A DNA stretch of 64,000 nucleotides, taken from contig MNCI01023354.1 in assembly GCA_015680685.1 (NCBI GenBank), forward strand, positions 112,446-176,445, in the 5' to 3' direction. The position numbers were made by a program, and so were the translations under genes. The stretch comes from Gnetum montanum. Lineage: Eukaryota > Streptophyta > Gnetopsida > Gnetales > Gnetaceae. The notes beneath the pieces are model-generated. The model was given only the letters and a program-made list of their open reading frames with translations. It was not told the origin of the DNA and made no database searches. Positions 36,318 through 49,029 of the stretch are shown one piece after another; position 1 is the stretch's first letter, and each line of letters begins with the position of its first letter.

Positions 36318-36675
36318 TGATTAGTCATGTTTAGTTGGCTACATTGATGAGGCCTCGTCGACTAGGCCTCATTAACAAGGCCCCATCAATGCAGTGTTGT
36401 TTTTCAACTATAAATACGTGCTTGTAGCTGCATTTATGATAAGTAGATATTATAGTTGTAGCAAAGCTCTTACAATTTTTTCATTTGAAAGTTAGAATTT
36501 TTCCCTGATTGCCCGTAGCAAGAGTCATTAAGTGTACAGATCTTTATTCGAGCATTGTTGTACCTAAGCATGACTAGTGCATTAGAAATGATAAAGTCCA
36601 TAGAATTCAACCATATCATGCATGAACAGTTTGTGATTCATATGGTTGGACGTAGGGGTACCTCACCACTCATCA
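36318..36675 (+). repeat. 3' LTR of element C with internal deletion
   Basis: 358 bases against 906 in the 5' LTR. Both ends are present (TGATTAGTC...CACTCATCA), but about 530 bases are missing at 36571-36580. The corresponding ends in the 5' LTR are GATAGTG near 25365 and GACTAGTG near 25892, so the junction carries short microhomology. Confidence 0.85.
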
Positions 36676-38815
36676 ACAAGCATTCGAAAAATGGATTGCA
36701 CATTCCATGAATCATACACCATAAGTTTCCCATTTATCATCTCTAGTGATTTATGTTTTCATTTGTTAGCCCATTTAACATTGATGATAATCAAGTTTCA
36801 ATCATTTAGAGACATATATTTAGTTGAACTTGAAGTTATTTTCTTTTTAGAGGATCTAGATTTTTCTTTTTGTTTCTCTTGATATTCTATCTTAGTTCTT
36901 GGGTCTTCTTATTTAACAATTTCTTCTAGTATATCATCAGGGTGTAGGATATCCTTTTCTAAATTCTCTGTTTCGTTCATTTTGTTACAAAAAGAGCTAA
37001 TAAGTATGTTGAATGTTTCCATGAATATTTTGGATAGTTTAATTTTCTCATTTCTAGCCATTGGGTATCTTTTAGTATAGTAGCTATTATGTAGATATGG
37101 CTTTGCACATATACTTATCCCTCAAGCTTAGTGTGGGCTGGTATGAGGATTATGTTGATGCTTTGAACTTTTAGCTTGCAATTACACCCTTTACTATTAT
37201 AAGTAATGCATAGAATTTTCTATCTCTTTACAATGTCATGTTCAATTTTAATATTCTTTTTAGAGTGGGGATGATTTTTGGCTTTTATATAGGATTAGGA
37301 GGCATTGTTTTTGTGAGGAAGGAAGTTGCATTGTATTGTCCTTACACTAGTTCTAATGGACTAGCAGGTCTAGTTTTATTTACATGTCCTAGGATCATCC
37401 TAAAAAAAAGTATGTATTCAAGGATTATGCTTAGAGCTACTAACATTATCATTCACTTATATGTTCACTATGCAAGCGACATTGTTCTATTGAGGTTGCA
37501 ATGCTAATTGTTCTTGCATTATTGATGGTGGAACATGTTGGAGAAGCATATGAGAGTGTTGAGAATATGAAATATGGTAAGAGGCATAGGATGGTAATTC
37601 CATATAAGGTATTGTGGGTTGATGGTATTGAGAAGAATAGTAGTAGTGAGTTGATACATAGGTTGTAGAATCATTGGGAGAAAGAGATTGTTAAACATTG
37701 TATCCATAAGGGTTTAGCTAGTGCTAGGGATATTGTTGATTTGGTGATGGCATCCTCCATGACTATGGGTTTTGCCACTATTATTGATAGTAGTCTTTAG
37801 GTTGAAGAGGAGTCCCACTTGGATAGTATTACTGATTGTAGGACTATCTATAATTACTTTGCGAACAAGATAATCTTCTTGGCATTTGATTTTCCATGAA
37901 CTTGGGATTCAAACTGAAAGTTCCAGACTCTATTAGATGTAACATAATTAGGAAATAGCCCTTTGGATGTTCATATTGATAGATTTTACATCCATCATAC
38001 TTCTCTAAGTCTAAGTCTACAATCTTTTCATCGCTACAATTTTCTCTTTTTGTTGATAAGTGTCCTTGCCTATTTCTTGGTTCTTTTTTCTCTTCTTTTC
38101 TTAGTTTACTGATTCTACTTGCTTTATCCTTTCTTCTAGGAATTTCAAGATAGTTGTAAATTTTTCATTTATCGATTTCACATTTTTTCTACCCTTACTC
38201 CAATCTTAGCAATTGACTTTTGTATTGGTAATGTTTTGTGTGAAATCATCTCATCAAGTACTACCTCTTCTTCGTAATAAAAAATATGGACCTCTTTCTT
38301 GTAAAGGACTAGATCCTAGTTACATTCCTTCATGTTTTCTCTTTTGCATAGTTCTCCTCCTTCTTTTTCCACCTATTTAGTTATTCTTTATATCTTATGG
38401 TCTCTTAGTTATGATAATCTTCCTTCGTCATAAATTCTAAGGGTCTTCCTTATTTTGTTACAAAGCCCATCTATAATGTGATGAATATACTCTTTTTAAG
38501 AAAATTCATGACCTAGGCACATGTGCATAGAGAATAATATCTACCTAAGGCTGCATCAAGGGACTTATGGTTCTCTTGCATTCATTCTTGCATTTACCTT
38601 TTTAGATTAAATACTCTAGAGTACGTCTAGTACTTTTCATTGAAGAAATTGAACTTCATGGATCACTAGTGAATTGAAAATGGTTCCAACAATCTATTCT
38701 AAATGATGTTGTAGACCAAAATTGTACTAAAATTCTAATCTACAACATCATTTATAAGTCTTCTATGATGCTTACACCTTGCAAAAGATTGAAAGTAAAT
38801 GGAAAAAGCTTAAAT
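36676..38815 (-). pseudogene. Element G, gag-protease remains
   Basis: Minus-strand remains that align with D from about 48560 to 50900. The block AGCCATTGGGTATC near 37058 matches D at 48914. GCTTGCAATTACACCCT at 37171 matches the post-PR region. 37510-38330 aligns with gag C-terminus and linker, and 38340-38700 with the gag core. The PR core itself (37240-37510) is missing or too diverged. 38755-38815 aligns with gag in the opposite direction. Confidence 0.6.
38700..38754. repeat. Perfect 16-bp inverted repeat at an inversion point in element G
   Basis: TAAATGATGTTGTAGA (38700-38715) is exactly complementary to TCTACAACATCATTTA (38739-38754), with a 23-base loop. Left of it gag reads on the minus strand; right of it a short gag stretch (to about 38815) reads on the plus strand. 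Confidence 0.85.
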
Positions 38816-38829
38816 AGTAAACTGTGTAG

Positions 38830-39581
38830 TTGTAAATCGGTGTCTTCCCAATCCACACTTATGTTCAATTGTGCATATGGTTAAGTGTAATTAAGTCATA
38901 AGATATTCATTTTTATATTTTTTATTATTTTTCTTAATTGCTAGATGATTAAGTGAAGATTTAATAATTAAATTAATTAGCTAATTAACTATCCTAACAT
39001 GGATTATCTATTTCCACTTGTCATACACATCCTAAACTCATATTAACATCGTTGGGTTACCAAATGTATACTACTGGGCATATCAAGTATCCACTACTGG
39101 GATTACCAAGTGTTAATATGTTATGCTTAAAGTGGTTGTACCCAGATGCTTATAGTTAACTACATTATTATTTAAGAACATAAATGTAAATTACATGTAA
39201 AGTATAGTATTGAAAAGTAAAAGTAAACTAGTATGAGTGTTGCAATCGATGTATGAAATATTGATTTTATTGTTGTTCATGCCAATGTGTCCAGGTACAT
39301 GTGCACTCAAATGAAATTCCATACAATCTCATAAACCCACGCTATAAGCACTTAAAGAAAAAATATTGCAACTCTTGAAGGAAGAAGCTACAAGACTTTG
39401 GCTAAGGCTAGGACTGAAAGATGTCATAAATGCAATGGGTATGTGCATTTATATAGTCAATGACTACATCAGCATCAATGTACCTACATTAATGCATCCT
39501 AGCATGCGTCAATGGGAATACATTAACAGGGCTACGTCAATGGGCATACATCAACGCAATCTATATTATGACGATTCATCA
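38830..39581 (-). mobile_element. 5' LTR of element G, truncated
   Basis: It aligns with the LTRs of B and D from GTCTTCCCAATCCACAC onward, including CCACTTGTCATACACATCC and GGGTTACCAA, and ends GATTCATCA at 39581. The part next to the PBS is missing: about 140 bases relative to D's LTR, along with the PBS and gag start. Confidence 0.7.
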
Positions 39582-39589
39582 CCAACAAA

Positions 39590-39608
39590 TAACTTGACAA
39601 TGTCCTAA
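39590..39608 (-). promoter_or_regulatory. Decayed tRNA-Asp-type primer binding site next to LTR E
   Basis: On the minus strand this reads TTAGGACATTGTCAAG straight after the TCA end of LTR E. Allowing one lost base it fits TTGGCGCCGTTGCCGG with mostly transition changes. If right, E is the 5' LTR of a minus-strand element into which G inserted very near the primer site. Confidence 0.35.
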
Positions 39609-39950
39609 TGATGAGTAGTGGAGTAATCCAACATCCAACCATACAAGTTATTAGTGTTCATGCATTACTTGATCATAATATGTGGACGATGCAATATGAT
39701 TATGCTAGTAATTGATTAAACTTTAGGATCGTTGTCTTTCTACTTGAGCTAGTAAAATCTTGGTTTATGGTTTAACTCATTGTGAGATATATGATCACGA
39801 ATGTTATGTTAGCCATGTATCCTAGCTACAATGGTAAAGTATGGACATAATTCTAAGTCTAAGGGAAATATTAAAATAATCTACTCTAGCCTAGTGCAAT
39901 GAGTATCTATTCTTGGCTTGTCATACACGCCTTGGGCTCATGTAACCATT

Positions 39951-40799
39951 TGATGAGTGGTCGAGCACCCCTACATTCAACCATACGAATCATGAACCAT
40001 TCATGTGCGATGCAATCTAATTCTGCAAACTCTATAGTTTTCCTATGCACTAATTCTCTAGGAAGTAGATTGGGCATTGAGAAAATTCATTGTCCTCCCA
40101 AATACACTTTTGAAACTCAATGGTATGATTTAAGTGTAACTGAAACACATGATTTTTATCATTTTATATTTTATGGTTTTGGTGCTTCAAATAAACAGGA
40201 TAGGGAATAGTGTAATTTAACATCTGCTTTAATCTAATTGGCTAACTATTATTCAACTAGTCCTAACATAAGTATTCATTCCCACTTGTCATACACATCC
40301 TGAACAAATATAATGTTGCTAGGTTACCAAGCATTAAGCACTACTAGGATTACCAAACATCATACGCATGCTCGAAGTAATCGTACTTATGTGTTTACTT
40401 AATCACTATTTAGCTTATCTTACTTAATTACTAAAGAACATTAAATAAATAATTGAAAACATGAAATTCATGAATAAAACATTTAAGCTATCCAGAATGT
40501 TGCAAGGTTTATCAAGAAGCTCATCTTTATTATCATAGACACTGTCGTGGTTAGGTACAATAGTGTTCAAATAAAGATCTGTACACTCAATGACTCCTAC
40601 TGTGGGCACTCAGGAAAATATTCTAACTTTTGAATGTAAAAACTACAAGAGCTTTGCTACAACTATGACCAAAAAGATCCCCTAAACATAGCAGGTTGGC
40701 ATGTATTTATAGGCAACAACAGGCCCTGTCTTAATAAGGCCTAGTAGATGTGGCCCAATCAATAAGGCCTTGTCAACGTAGCCAATCCACAATTCATCA
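39951..40799 (-). repeat. 3' LTR of element D
   Basis: 849 bases, TGATGAGTGG...AATTCATCA. TATTTATAGG (promoter box on the minus strand) is near 40714, with a GGCCT-unit array at 40720-40788. Confidence 0.9.
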
Positions 40800-40840
40800 G
40801 ACCCCCATGATTGAATGAAAACTCATCCTTAAGTTCTTCA
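40800..40840 (-). promoter_or_regulatory. Polypurine tract region of element D
   Basis: On the minus strand this reads AAGGATGAGTTTTCATTCAA then TCATGGGGGTC, ending at the 3' LTR, as in A and C. Confidence 0.8.
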
Positions 40841-40984
40841 TAAAATTGGAAAGGTATGGGATTATTTACTAGCACATGACATAGAAAAACTAACATGACA
40901 AAACTAAGTGCTTGCGTGTACAGATCAACAAAATTATAAATTTATGGTGTTCATGACACAAAATTGAACAACACGTCCTCTGAT

Positions 40985-43850
40985 GGTATGAAGATAATTA
41001 AAAATATCATACAATCCCAGGTGGTGGAGGCTCTTAAGGCTCTAACAAACCTTCTTCAACTTCAGGTACATGCGGTGATTAAGATTATTATGGCTATCTT
41101 GCTACTGTAGCAACTTTTGGTGGAAGATGAAAAGCATCCAACAATACCTTCATCTTCACCTCCTTACTCCTAGGATCATGCATGATCCATGTAGCTTTGC
41201 CAATGTGGGTTGGAATGGGCACATTCCAAGGATAGGGTATTGCTGGGAACAACTCCTTAGTATTGATGAATCATGCAGTGAATTGTTTGTGCTGGACGTT
41301 AAACACTTTGATTGCATTTTGTAGCTCCTAGTAATCATTCATTCTCCTAGCTCAGTTCTCGGCAGTTGATCATTGTTTAGTGGATCTTGCCTTAAGAACT
41401 TTGAGTTTAGCATTTGTCATCATAAGCTTTTTCTCAATGTCCTTGTGGGCTTGTACTCGTCATCGTATAGAAAATACAAGTTGGCCACCTACTTTTCAAG
41501 TTCTAATCATGGCCATTCTGTAGTTAGCATTGCTAGATTTTCCTATCAGAGATTAGCCAGTTTCAAATATATTGTTATTTCTTCAATTTGCAACTCCTTC
41601 ATGTAGATCTCTGCTTTGTTATAGTCATCTATCCCATCAATGATAGGCTACCACACCTCTCTTCTTTGTTGGAGTTGCTAGAGGGTCTCATTTACTTTTA
41701 CCTTAGCCACTTGGATATGTTTCTTATTCACCTCCTTCTATAGGCCAACCTAGTTTCTGTATTGATTCCTGACTTTATCAAATTTGAGAGCCTCATTTTT
41801 CCAAGCAAAAATTTTGATGGCAAATTTCTAGCATAAGGCATGGACTTCCTCCATAGAGAGATTGTGATTCTTTGTTGCCAATCTTCTCAATTCTGTATTC
41901 ACTTTGGCTAGCTGCTCTTGCTATTGATGGATGAATTCTTGCATCTGTTGTTTTTATGCTTTAACATTTCGCAAGCGATGGTTTTCTACAATCAATGTTT
42001 CATTTTCTTGGCATGTCTGAACCAAGTTCTTTTAAGCTAAATAGGTCTTTGCTTCAACTATAGACTAGTTAAATATGGTCATCACCATTCCCTTCTCAAC
42101 TTGTTTTAATCACTCCTAAAGGTTCATCTCTTGTTATTGTAGGGTTGAGGAGTGCAGGATCAGTAAAATGAGCATGCAATTCAGCAACCTTCATGACCTA
42201 GTGTTCGTTTGTGCTTGAGCTGTTTCAAGTTGCCCTTCCAAGATGATACATTTTTCCTTTGCTTGGAGTAGCTCCAACTAGCTTGTGGTAATGTTATTCG
42301 AAAAATCAAAGATGTCTAGAATCAGTTGCCTAGTCCCAACCAGTCGATCCAGCAAATCTCCATGTTGGCTTGCACTTAATTTTCCAATAAAAGTTCCTAT
42401 GGACATCTACACATCTCTAAGTGTAGAAAAATCTGGTATAGACACCACCTGTGCATTAAATGCCTCAAAATTTTGTTAGCAATCACTTCTGTAGCTATCT
42501 CCTACCCTTGGTGTTACATCACCAATACATTTTCCCCCTTGCCCTCCTCCAAACACACTAAAAAGAAAGTGGCATTCCTAAAGATTTCTAGGAATAAATG
42601 GTATTGAGAGAGAGACACCATCATCTCTCAAGCACTAGGATTCAACCTTGCAGGCAGTTGCATTTTTTGGGCTAAAAATATTGATCCACCTCCCTCCATC
42701 TAACTAATTGTTCAAGCCACTTCATTGAGGTAACTCATCATAGGTTAGTACATAAATGGATCCCCACCACTTGTTCCTACTTACTGCTCCTGCAATTGCA
42801 AGTGCTGCTCTCGGATTTTACATAGACATTGTTTCCTAAGTAGGTGATGGAGGTGGTGATTACTACTACTCTTGTTAGACATGACATGCATCTTATCCTT
42901 TATCATTTCAAACTAAGAGGCAATGGGAGTATGCCTGATTATGTCATTGGTGTAGTGGACTATCCCTACCCTTTTGCAAAGTTGTCTAATAAGGCATGGG
43001 AAGGGTAGAATTTTCCTTCCATATTCATTCTCTTTAAAATTTTTTTCTATCTCTAGATAGATTAATTATGGAAGGTTTGCTAGAAATTTCTTTCTTAGAG
43101 CAACACACGTCTAGGTGGAGAAGGCAGTCACCTTACTCAGCCTCACCATCAGATTGAGGTGATAGGATGTTATTTTAAAGTATATGTGTTATGCTAGTGT
43201 GAGCACACTAAACTCCTTGTGGTCAACCTCGTAACACCACTAGGTCCACTCCTTTTTTACCTCTAGATCAACTTGTGTAGAAAGTTCTACAAGTTTTGTT
43301 CCAAAATTAGGAAACCAAAGAGCTTGCACAATGGCTTCAGCTGAGTAGGACACTTGAATGTCCTTGATCTTCACAATGGAATGTGCTTTTCTATTGTTCC
43401 AGAAGAGGTACATCTCTCCCATGTACCACTCACCGCTGGAAGTGATGATTGGCCACATGGGAGAGGTTTGCAACTATGTCTTTACCTCCGTTGGATCATT
43501 CTCTAAGAATAACCTAAAGTTTAGTTCTTGGAGAACTGAGTTTTGGACATCATAGGGCCTAATTGTGCCAAGGTAGGCCTGTCTTAATGTGACCTCAAGT
43601 CTTAGTACAAGGCCTAGTACCCTCTCCTTGCTGTGATTATTCTGTTGCAACCTCTTCCTTGGGAATTTGTCGAACAGATTCCACTTCGAGCTCCTCCTAA
43701 AGAGGTTCCATTACATGGGTTTCTTCTACATGTTCCTAGGCTTGTTCTTGCTAGCCCTTTCTAACTATGGGACATTTCTTCCTTTATTGAGATGGTCCTT
43801 CCACCTATGGTCATTTCAGTCTTACTACCATTTGTAATCGCAACATGACC
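40985..43850 (-). pseudogene. Element D env-position ORF (ORF3), decayed
   Basis: The best open part (43240-43473) reads SPMWPIITSSGEWYMGEMYL, then IVKIKDIQVSYSAEAIVQAL and PNFGTKLVELSTQ, aligning with C at 34640-34850. Next come the CYEVDHKE block and a C-terminal half rich in Lys/Glu/Gln (41350-42300) that looks coiled-coil and aligns with B at 10000-11000. The C-terminus has the CPWNVP block (about 41215) and Pro-rich tail. The family is present in B, C and D at the same place. It resembles Athila env-position proteins; no function can be assigned. Confidence 0.6.
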
Positions 43851-43869
43851 ATGATTTAGCAATTATTAT

Positions 43870-45930
43870 GTAACATGAAACAACTGGGATAGCTTATCTC
43901 ATTAGGAAATTTACACCTAGCTAACTTGTGATTATGACTAATTTGATCAATTTTAATCATTATTTTATTTGTATTTTGATATTAATAAGTGATTATAGTC
44001 ATACCAGAGGTTGTTGAAAGGGTTAAACTCTCAAAACTTTGATGGTTTAATATCATTGTATTCATTAACCCTTTGGGGAAAAAACTTTTTATCAAAAACC
44101 TTAAGGTTTGCAGCCCCTATGACTAAGAGCGTACCATTAGTAGCTATAAAATTGAAGAATGAAGTGATTTGGACAAATAGTCAAAAAGATATGGGCTTTG
44201 GAAGGTTTTGGGCTCTGAAAATGGCAAAATTTCCTCTCTTGTTGTGAAGAAAATGATAAAAATTTCAAAGTGTTTGATAGTATTTATATATTTTTTTTGT
44301 TTGCATCAATGGAGCCTAGTCAATGAGCCCCGTCGATGGGATCAGCTATGTCAACTAGGCCTAGTTGACATAGTTGTTGACCATTGTTGACTTTGTAAAA
44401 ACTTGGGAAATATAAGGAGTTTTTGAGTGAAATGGAAGTCAAATGGAAGCCAAAAAAGCCGTGAACATGATGAAAATAGTAGAAGAGGGTGTTGGAGTTT
44501 AGAAAATTGAGAAAATGGTTGGAGAATGAAATTTTATGAAATTTTGAGCATAGAGTTCGATGCACAATGGGGCACATGAAAGATATGATTGCAGCAATGT
44601 CTAAGGTAAAAATCTTAACTATCCAAACCAAGAGCTATGTAAGTGTGTCCTCCCCATAGTAGGCACATGCCCTTTTTGCCCTTACATAACCTCAACTAAG
44701 GAGTTCGTGGACCCCACATTCGATTAATGGTTATGAAAAATTAAGGGCCAACCTGGAAGAATCTATCCAAGAATTCCAACACGTCAAACTAAGACATCAA
44801 GCATAACATGGAAAATAATAGTAAGGTGAGTGATGGATAGCATACGTCGATGATTGAGAGGATGGACTGGAGTCCCAAATCATGGTCACATGAAGTCCCT
44901 TGTGGAAATTATGTCTAAATGACCTAATAAAGTCCAACGTTAGTCCATACCAAAACCAACCACATTCAGTGACCTCGCATTACCACTTTAAGACCAGTCC
45001 ACTCCCCGAAATACAAGCATGCACCATAGATTAAACACTGTTCCTTATTTAGGTGGAAGTAGAAAGTGAAAAAGGGCTTTAGTTAGAGGGGACCTTCAGG
45101 CCTAAGTAACATGTCTTTCTTGTCCCATAACTAGTGCTTATAGCTTGTTATTCTTTTTAAGGGATATGCTTTGAATTCCCATCTTGTTTATGCTTTTTTT
45201 ATGGGAACCACACCATGCAAAGACTTATGTTAATTTCTTGGCATTGGATGATGTGGAACAGTAAGAAATCCATGAAAACACACAAGCACACAAGCAAGTA
45301 GAAAGAAACAAGTATTGAATCCCGTTGAAGTCATTCCCTTTTCAAACCTTTGAATCCTTTTCAAGTTCAGAGACTACCAAGGTCACAAGTTCATTTATAG
45401 TTTTATTAATGAAAAGGAACCACATATTCTAGAAACAAGGAAAACCATAAAGTTTGTGGGTGGGTGGATAAGGTGGATTCACTTTCTATTCCATGCAATA
45501 TAAACCATGTCTTATTAGTCATCAAACATCAAAATTCAAAAATAGAAACCAAACATTAGCAATCAAAATATTAAGCACAAACCACCATTAGTAAACAACA
45601 ACATTGGCACTATGTCCTATAGTAATAAAGCACTTTTATTAGCAAAAATAATGAAAAGTTACACCAAAATAAAGTAAAATATATAAGAAATTATAAAATA
45701 TTCGAGAAAGATAAAACATACTAATGATGTTATAAAACAAAAAATTAAAAAAGTGAAAAACCAAAAAGGGGTAAAAAATCAACAAAGTGTAAAACAGAAA
45801 TGTGTAAAACAAAAAAAAAGTGAAAAAGTGAGGAGCCATGTGCATGGTTAGCACAGATGCCCATCTCCCCCACAACTGAGTTGAAAGGAGGAGATGCAGA
45901 ATATAGATCATGATTATCCATTCAATGAGA
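43870..45930 (-). mobile_element. Element D spacer between integrase and ORF3
   Basis: Non-coding, 2 kb, homologous in blocks to C 32100-34230. It contains one hairpin repeat copy at about 45155-45225, where GAATTCCCAT and ATGGGAACCACACCATGC face each other. Open stretches here (44320-44631, 45639-45911) are low-complexity and not credible genes. Confidence 0.65.
45155..45225 (-). repeat. Single copy of the hairpin repeat in element D
   Basis: On the minus strand it reads TTGCATGGTGTGGTTCCCAT, an A-rich loop, then ATGGGAATTCAAAGC. One copy only, against two in C and three in A. Confidence 0.7.
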
Positions 45931-45959
45931 TGTTAGTCACACTGGCTTACTTTGACTTA

Positions 45960-47070
45960 AGGAAAGATTTCACTTGTTGGATGTTGACCAACTACTTTTT
46001 GTTTGGGCTCTTAGGTTTGTAGCTTAACATGACCCTAGAAGAAAAGGTTTCATCAATTATATAATGTTCCTTCCACAACGTTTGGAACTTTTTTTTTTGA
46101 GGTACGTGTGTGGGATTCTAGTAGAGAACCTTATCTCTAGGTAGAAATTTTACTTTCCATGTTCTAAGGTCATGACACTTCTTATTGTATGCCTTATGCA
46201 CTTCATTCAAAGATAGGGCTACTAATCAGTTTTCATCTAACACACTCAAGTTGATCAATTTTTCTCTTTGTGCTAGGCTCAAGTCAAGGTCCAAGTCACA
46301 AGATGTTGAAAGTGTATGAAGCTCATATTGGACTTGAAGTTTTGGAAATTTTCTATACACCAACTCATAGGGAGAGTAGCCTATAGGGAGTTTCCACATT
46401 AAGTAGTAGACCTAGAGGGCATCGTTGAGTTTTGTGCTCTAGTCTCTCCTATATTTGCTTAGTATCCTTGGTAGGATCTTTGTGATCTCCCTATTGGTGA
46501 CTTCTGCTTGACCGTTGGCTTTGGGGTGATAGAGTGTTGTTAATTTACATTCAACTCCCAAGAGTTGCATCAATTTCCCAAAGGTGGCACCTGTAAAATG
46601 GGTTCCGTTGTTAGAAATTAGTGCATGTGGCATACCAAGCCTATTTACAATGTGTTGTTGTACAAATCAAGTACCAGTGAATGATGTACAATTAATGATG
46701 GCTGCTACTTTTTCCCATTTGATGCAGTAGTTGACTACCACAATGATGTACACCTTTCCATTGAACATGGTTGTGATGGAACCCATGAAGTCTATGCCTC
46801 ATATGTCAAAGGGCTCTAGTGGTTGAATCCATTGTTGGGGATCCTCCATTCAAGTAGTCATCCCACCATCTCATTGACAACATTCATAGGATCAAACACA
46901 CTAGTGGGCATCCTAAAGATTGTAGACCAATAGTATCTTGCCATCAGAATTTTTATGGTCATGCATCTCTCTACATAGTGGCCTCCATGCGGGCCTTTGT
47001 GAGCATCCTAAAGAACATGCAATTGGTCCACACTAGAAACACACCAATGAACCAAGCCATCAATGCACAC
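45960..47070 (-). pseudogene. Element D integrase, decayed
   Basis: The open part 46439-46633 reads NNGTHFTGATFGKLMQLLGV and later NGQAEVTNREI. The second Asp of the DDE triad is Asn here (G to A), while Glu is kept. The zinc-binding half is at about 46850-47010 and WGIDFMGSIT-like sequence near 46800. The C-terminal VKFLPRDKVLY-like block is near 46115. Confidence 0.8.
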
Positions 47071-47214
47071 CCTATAAAGATGTCCATTTATTTCCATGAA
47101 GTACTTAGCCCAATCTTGTGAAATCTCTTGAGTAAGAAGGTAAGTGAGGATGCCATCATACCATTTTGATTCAGTGAGCACTTGGTCATTTATCGCTCCT
47201 ATAAATAGAATTTC

Positions 47215-48520
47215 ATCTCAAAATTGATCAAAGAACGAGCTCTCCTCCTCTTTGTTATCCCATCTTAACCAAGAGAGATGTTTAGCAACCACATTCTCAA
47301 TTCCTTTTTGATCTACCATTGTAAGATTGAATTCTTGCAAGATCAAAAGCCATTGTATGATATGAGGACTTACCATTAGCTTATTCATTACAAAGTGGAT
47401 GGCACTATGATCTATGTGCACAAATACTTTATAGCCAAGCACATAGTACCTAAAATTTTCAAGAGCATACACCACTACCATTAGTTCTTTCTTAGTTGTG
47501 GTGTAATTCAACTATGCATCCACAATGCTTCAGCTTGCGTAGTGGATATAATATGGACATTTCTTATCATCCAACTGCATAAGCATGGCTCCCAAGGCAT
47601 AATTAGATGCATCTATCATTATATGAAATGGTTTGGACTAGTCTGGTATCTGTAGAATTGGAGTTTCTATGAGTTTTTCCTTTAGCTGTTGGAATGCATG
47701 TTCACACTCCTTGGTTTAGATGAATGGAGCATCTTTCCTTGTAAGCTCAACCAACAGTTTTGCAATCTTAGAGAAATTCTCTATAATCCATTGGTAGTAG
47801 CTAGTGTGTCCAAGGAATGATCAAACATCTTTGACTATCTCTAGTTGGCGTGTGAGTCCTTGGATGACCCTAATCTTTTCAAGGTCTATCTCAATCCCTA
47901 CCTGAGTAATTTTGTGTCCTAGTACTATGCCCTCTTGGACCATTAAATGGTTTTTCTGCCAATTAAGCCTTAGGTTTGTTTCAACACATCTTTTTAGTAC
48001 TTACCCAAGGTGATCTAGGGCTTGCTCAAATGTAGCCCCATAGGTAGAGAAGTCATCCATAAAGACTTCTACCTTGCTAATAATTTGCTATTGAAAAATA
48101 CTAAGGACCAGGCATTGAAATGTTACAGGGCATTGCATAAACTAAATGACATCTTGCAATATGAAAAAATCCCCCAAGGACTAGTGAATGATTTTTGGCT
48201 TAATCTTCTGGCACAATCTGGATTTGGTTATAGCCACTATAACTATCCAAGAGGCTATAATAGTAATGCCCAAATATGGTATCCAATACTTAGTCCACAA
48301 ATAGCAATGGAAAATTATCTTTAAATTTTTCCATATTTAACAGCCTAAAGTCGATGCAAACCCATCACTTACCATCTTTCTTTGGCACAATTACGAGTGG
48401 GCTAACCCACTCACTATGTGTGATGGGATAGATGAACCCTACCTTGAGGAGTTGTTCTATTTCCTCTTTGACGATCTTGTTCAACTTGGGATTCAACTAT
48501 CTCTATAGCTATCTTTTTAG
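47215..48520 (-). pseudogene. Element D RT and RNase H, decayed
   Basis: RT box FMDD at 48052-48063 (minus strand), followed by the LNWQKNHLMVQEG block and SFLGHTSYYQ. RNase H has MIDASNYALGAMLMQLDDKK and, in the open part 47218-47511, TTKKELMVVVYALENFRYYV and VAKHLSWLRWDNKEEES. The three acidic RNase H positions appear present. Stops are few but clear. Confidence 0.85.
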
Positions 48521-49029
48521 CTTCATGGCCAAGTCAGTGTAGATATGATGCTAGCATACCCTTGGATCAATTCTAGTCAGTTCAAGATATGACCAAGAAA
48601 AGGTTGTTAGCCATTTGTTGACCACCTTCAATAGCTTGTCTTTTTGTTTGGGAGCAAGATTTGCATTGATTATAACCAACTTACCATTTTTTTTAAAATG
48701 CATACTCCATGCCAACTGGTAGATTTTTTAACTCTAAGGGCTCTAGCTTGAAATTATTATGGATTTGCAACTCTCCTCAACAAGTATCACCAACTTTATC
48801 ATCAAAGAGTTGGTGATGAACTTGCTCAAGTTCATCCATGCCTTTTACATAAGCACATGTCAGGCTCTCAATTCATTCCATGTGCAATGTGCTATTTCAA
48901 AGTTAGTTGTTAGCCATTGGGTTTCCTCCTATTTTGTGGCTACTACATACAGGCACCTTTGGATATTGGTTTCATGTGCACACTGATTGCATACTTTAAT
49001 AAAGGTACTTTTAATGGACGAGAATTTCT

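Larger units (their letters stand above)
25091..36675 (+). mobile_element. Element C, Athila-like Ty3/gypsy retrotransposon with truncated 3' LTR and mismatched flanks
   Basis: Plus-strand element with LTR, PBS, gag, PR, RT, RNase H, INT, hairpin spacer, ORF3, polypurine tract and LTR. The flanks CTTGA (25086-25090) and ACAAG (36676-36680) are not duplicates. The left flank is element B near its gag-PR boundary, while the right flank is a second minus-strand element, G, that repeats the PR region already present in B. This points to recombination rather than simple insertion. Confidence 0.85.

Noticed and set aside
44320-45911. Open frames in the spacer of element D
   Set aside because: The 45639-45911 frame is Phe/Tyr/Leu-rich from T-runs and not conserved in the matching spacers of A and C.
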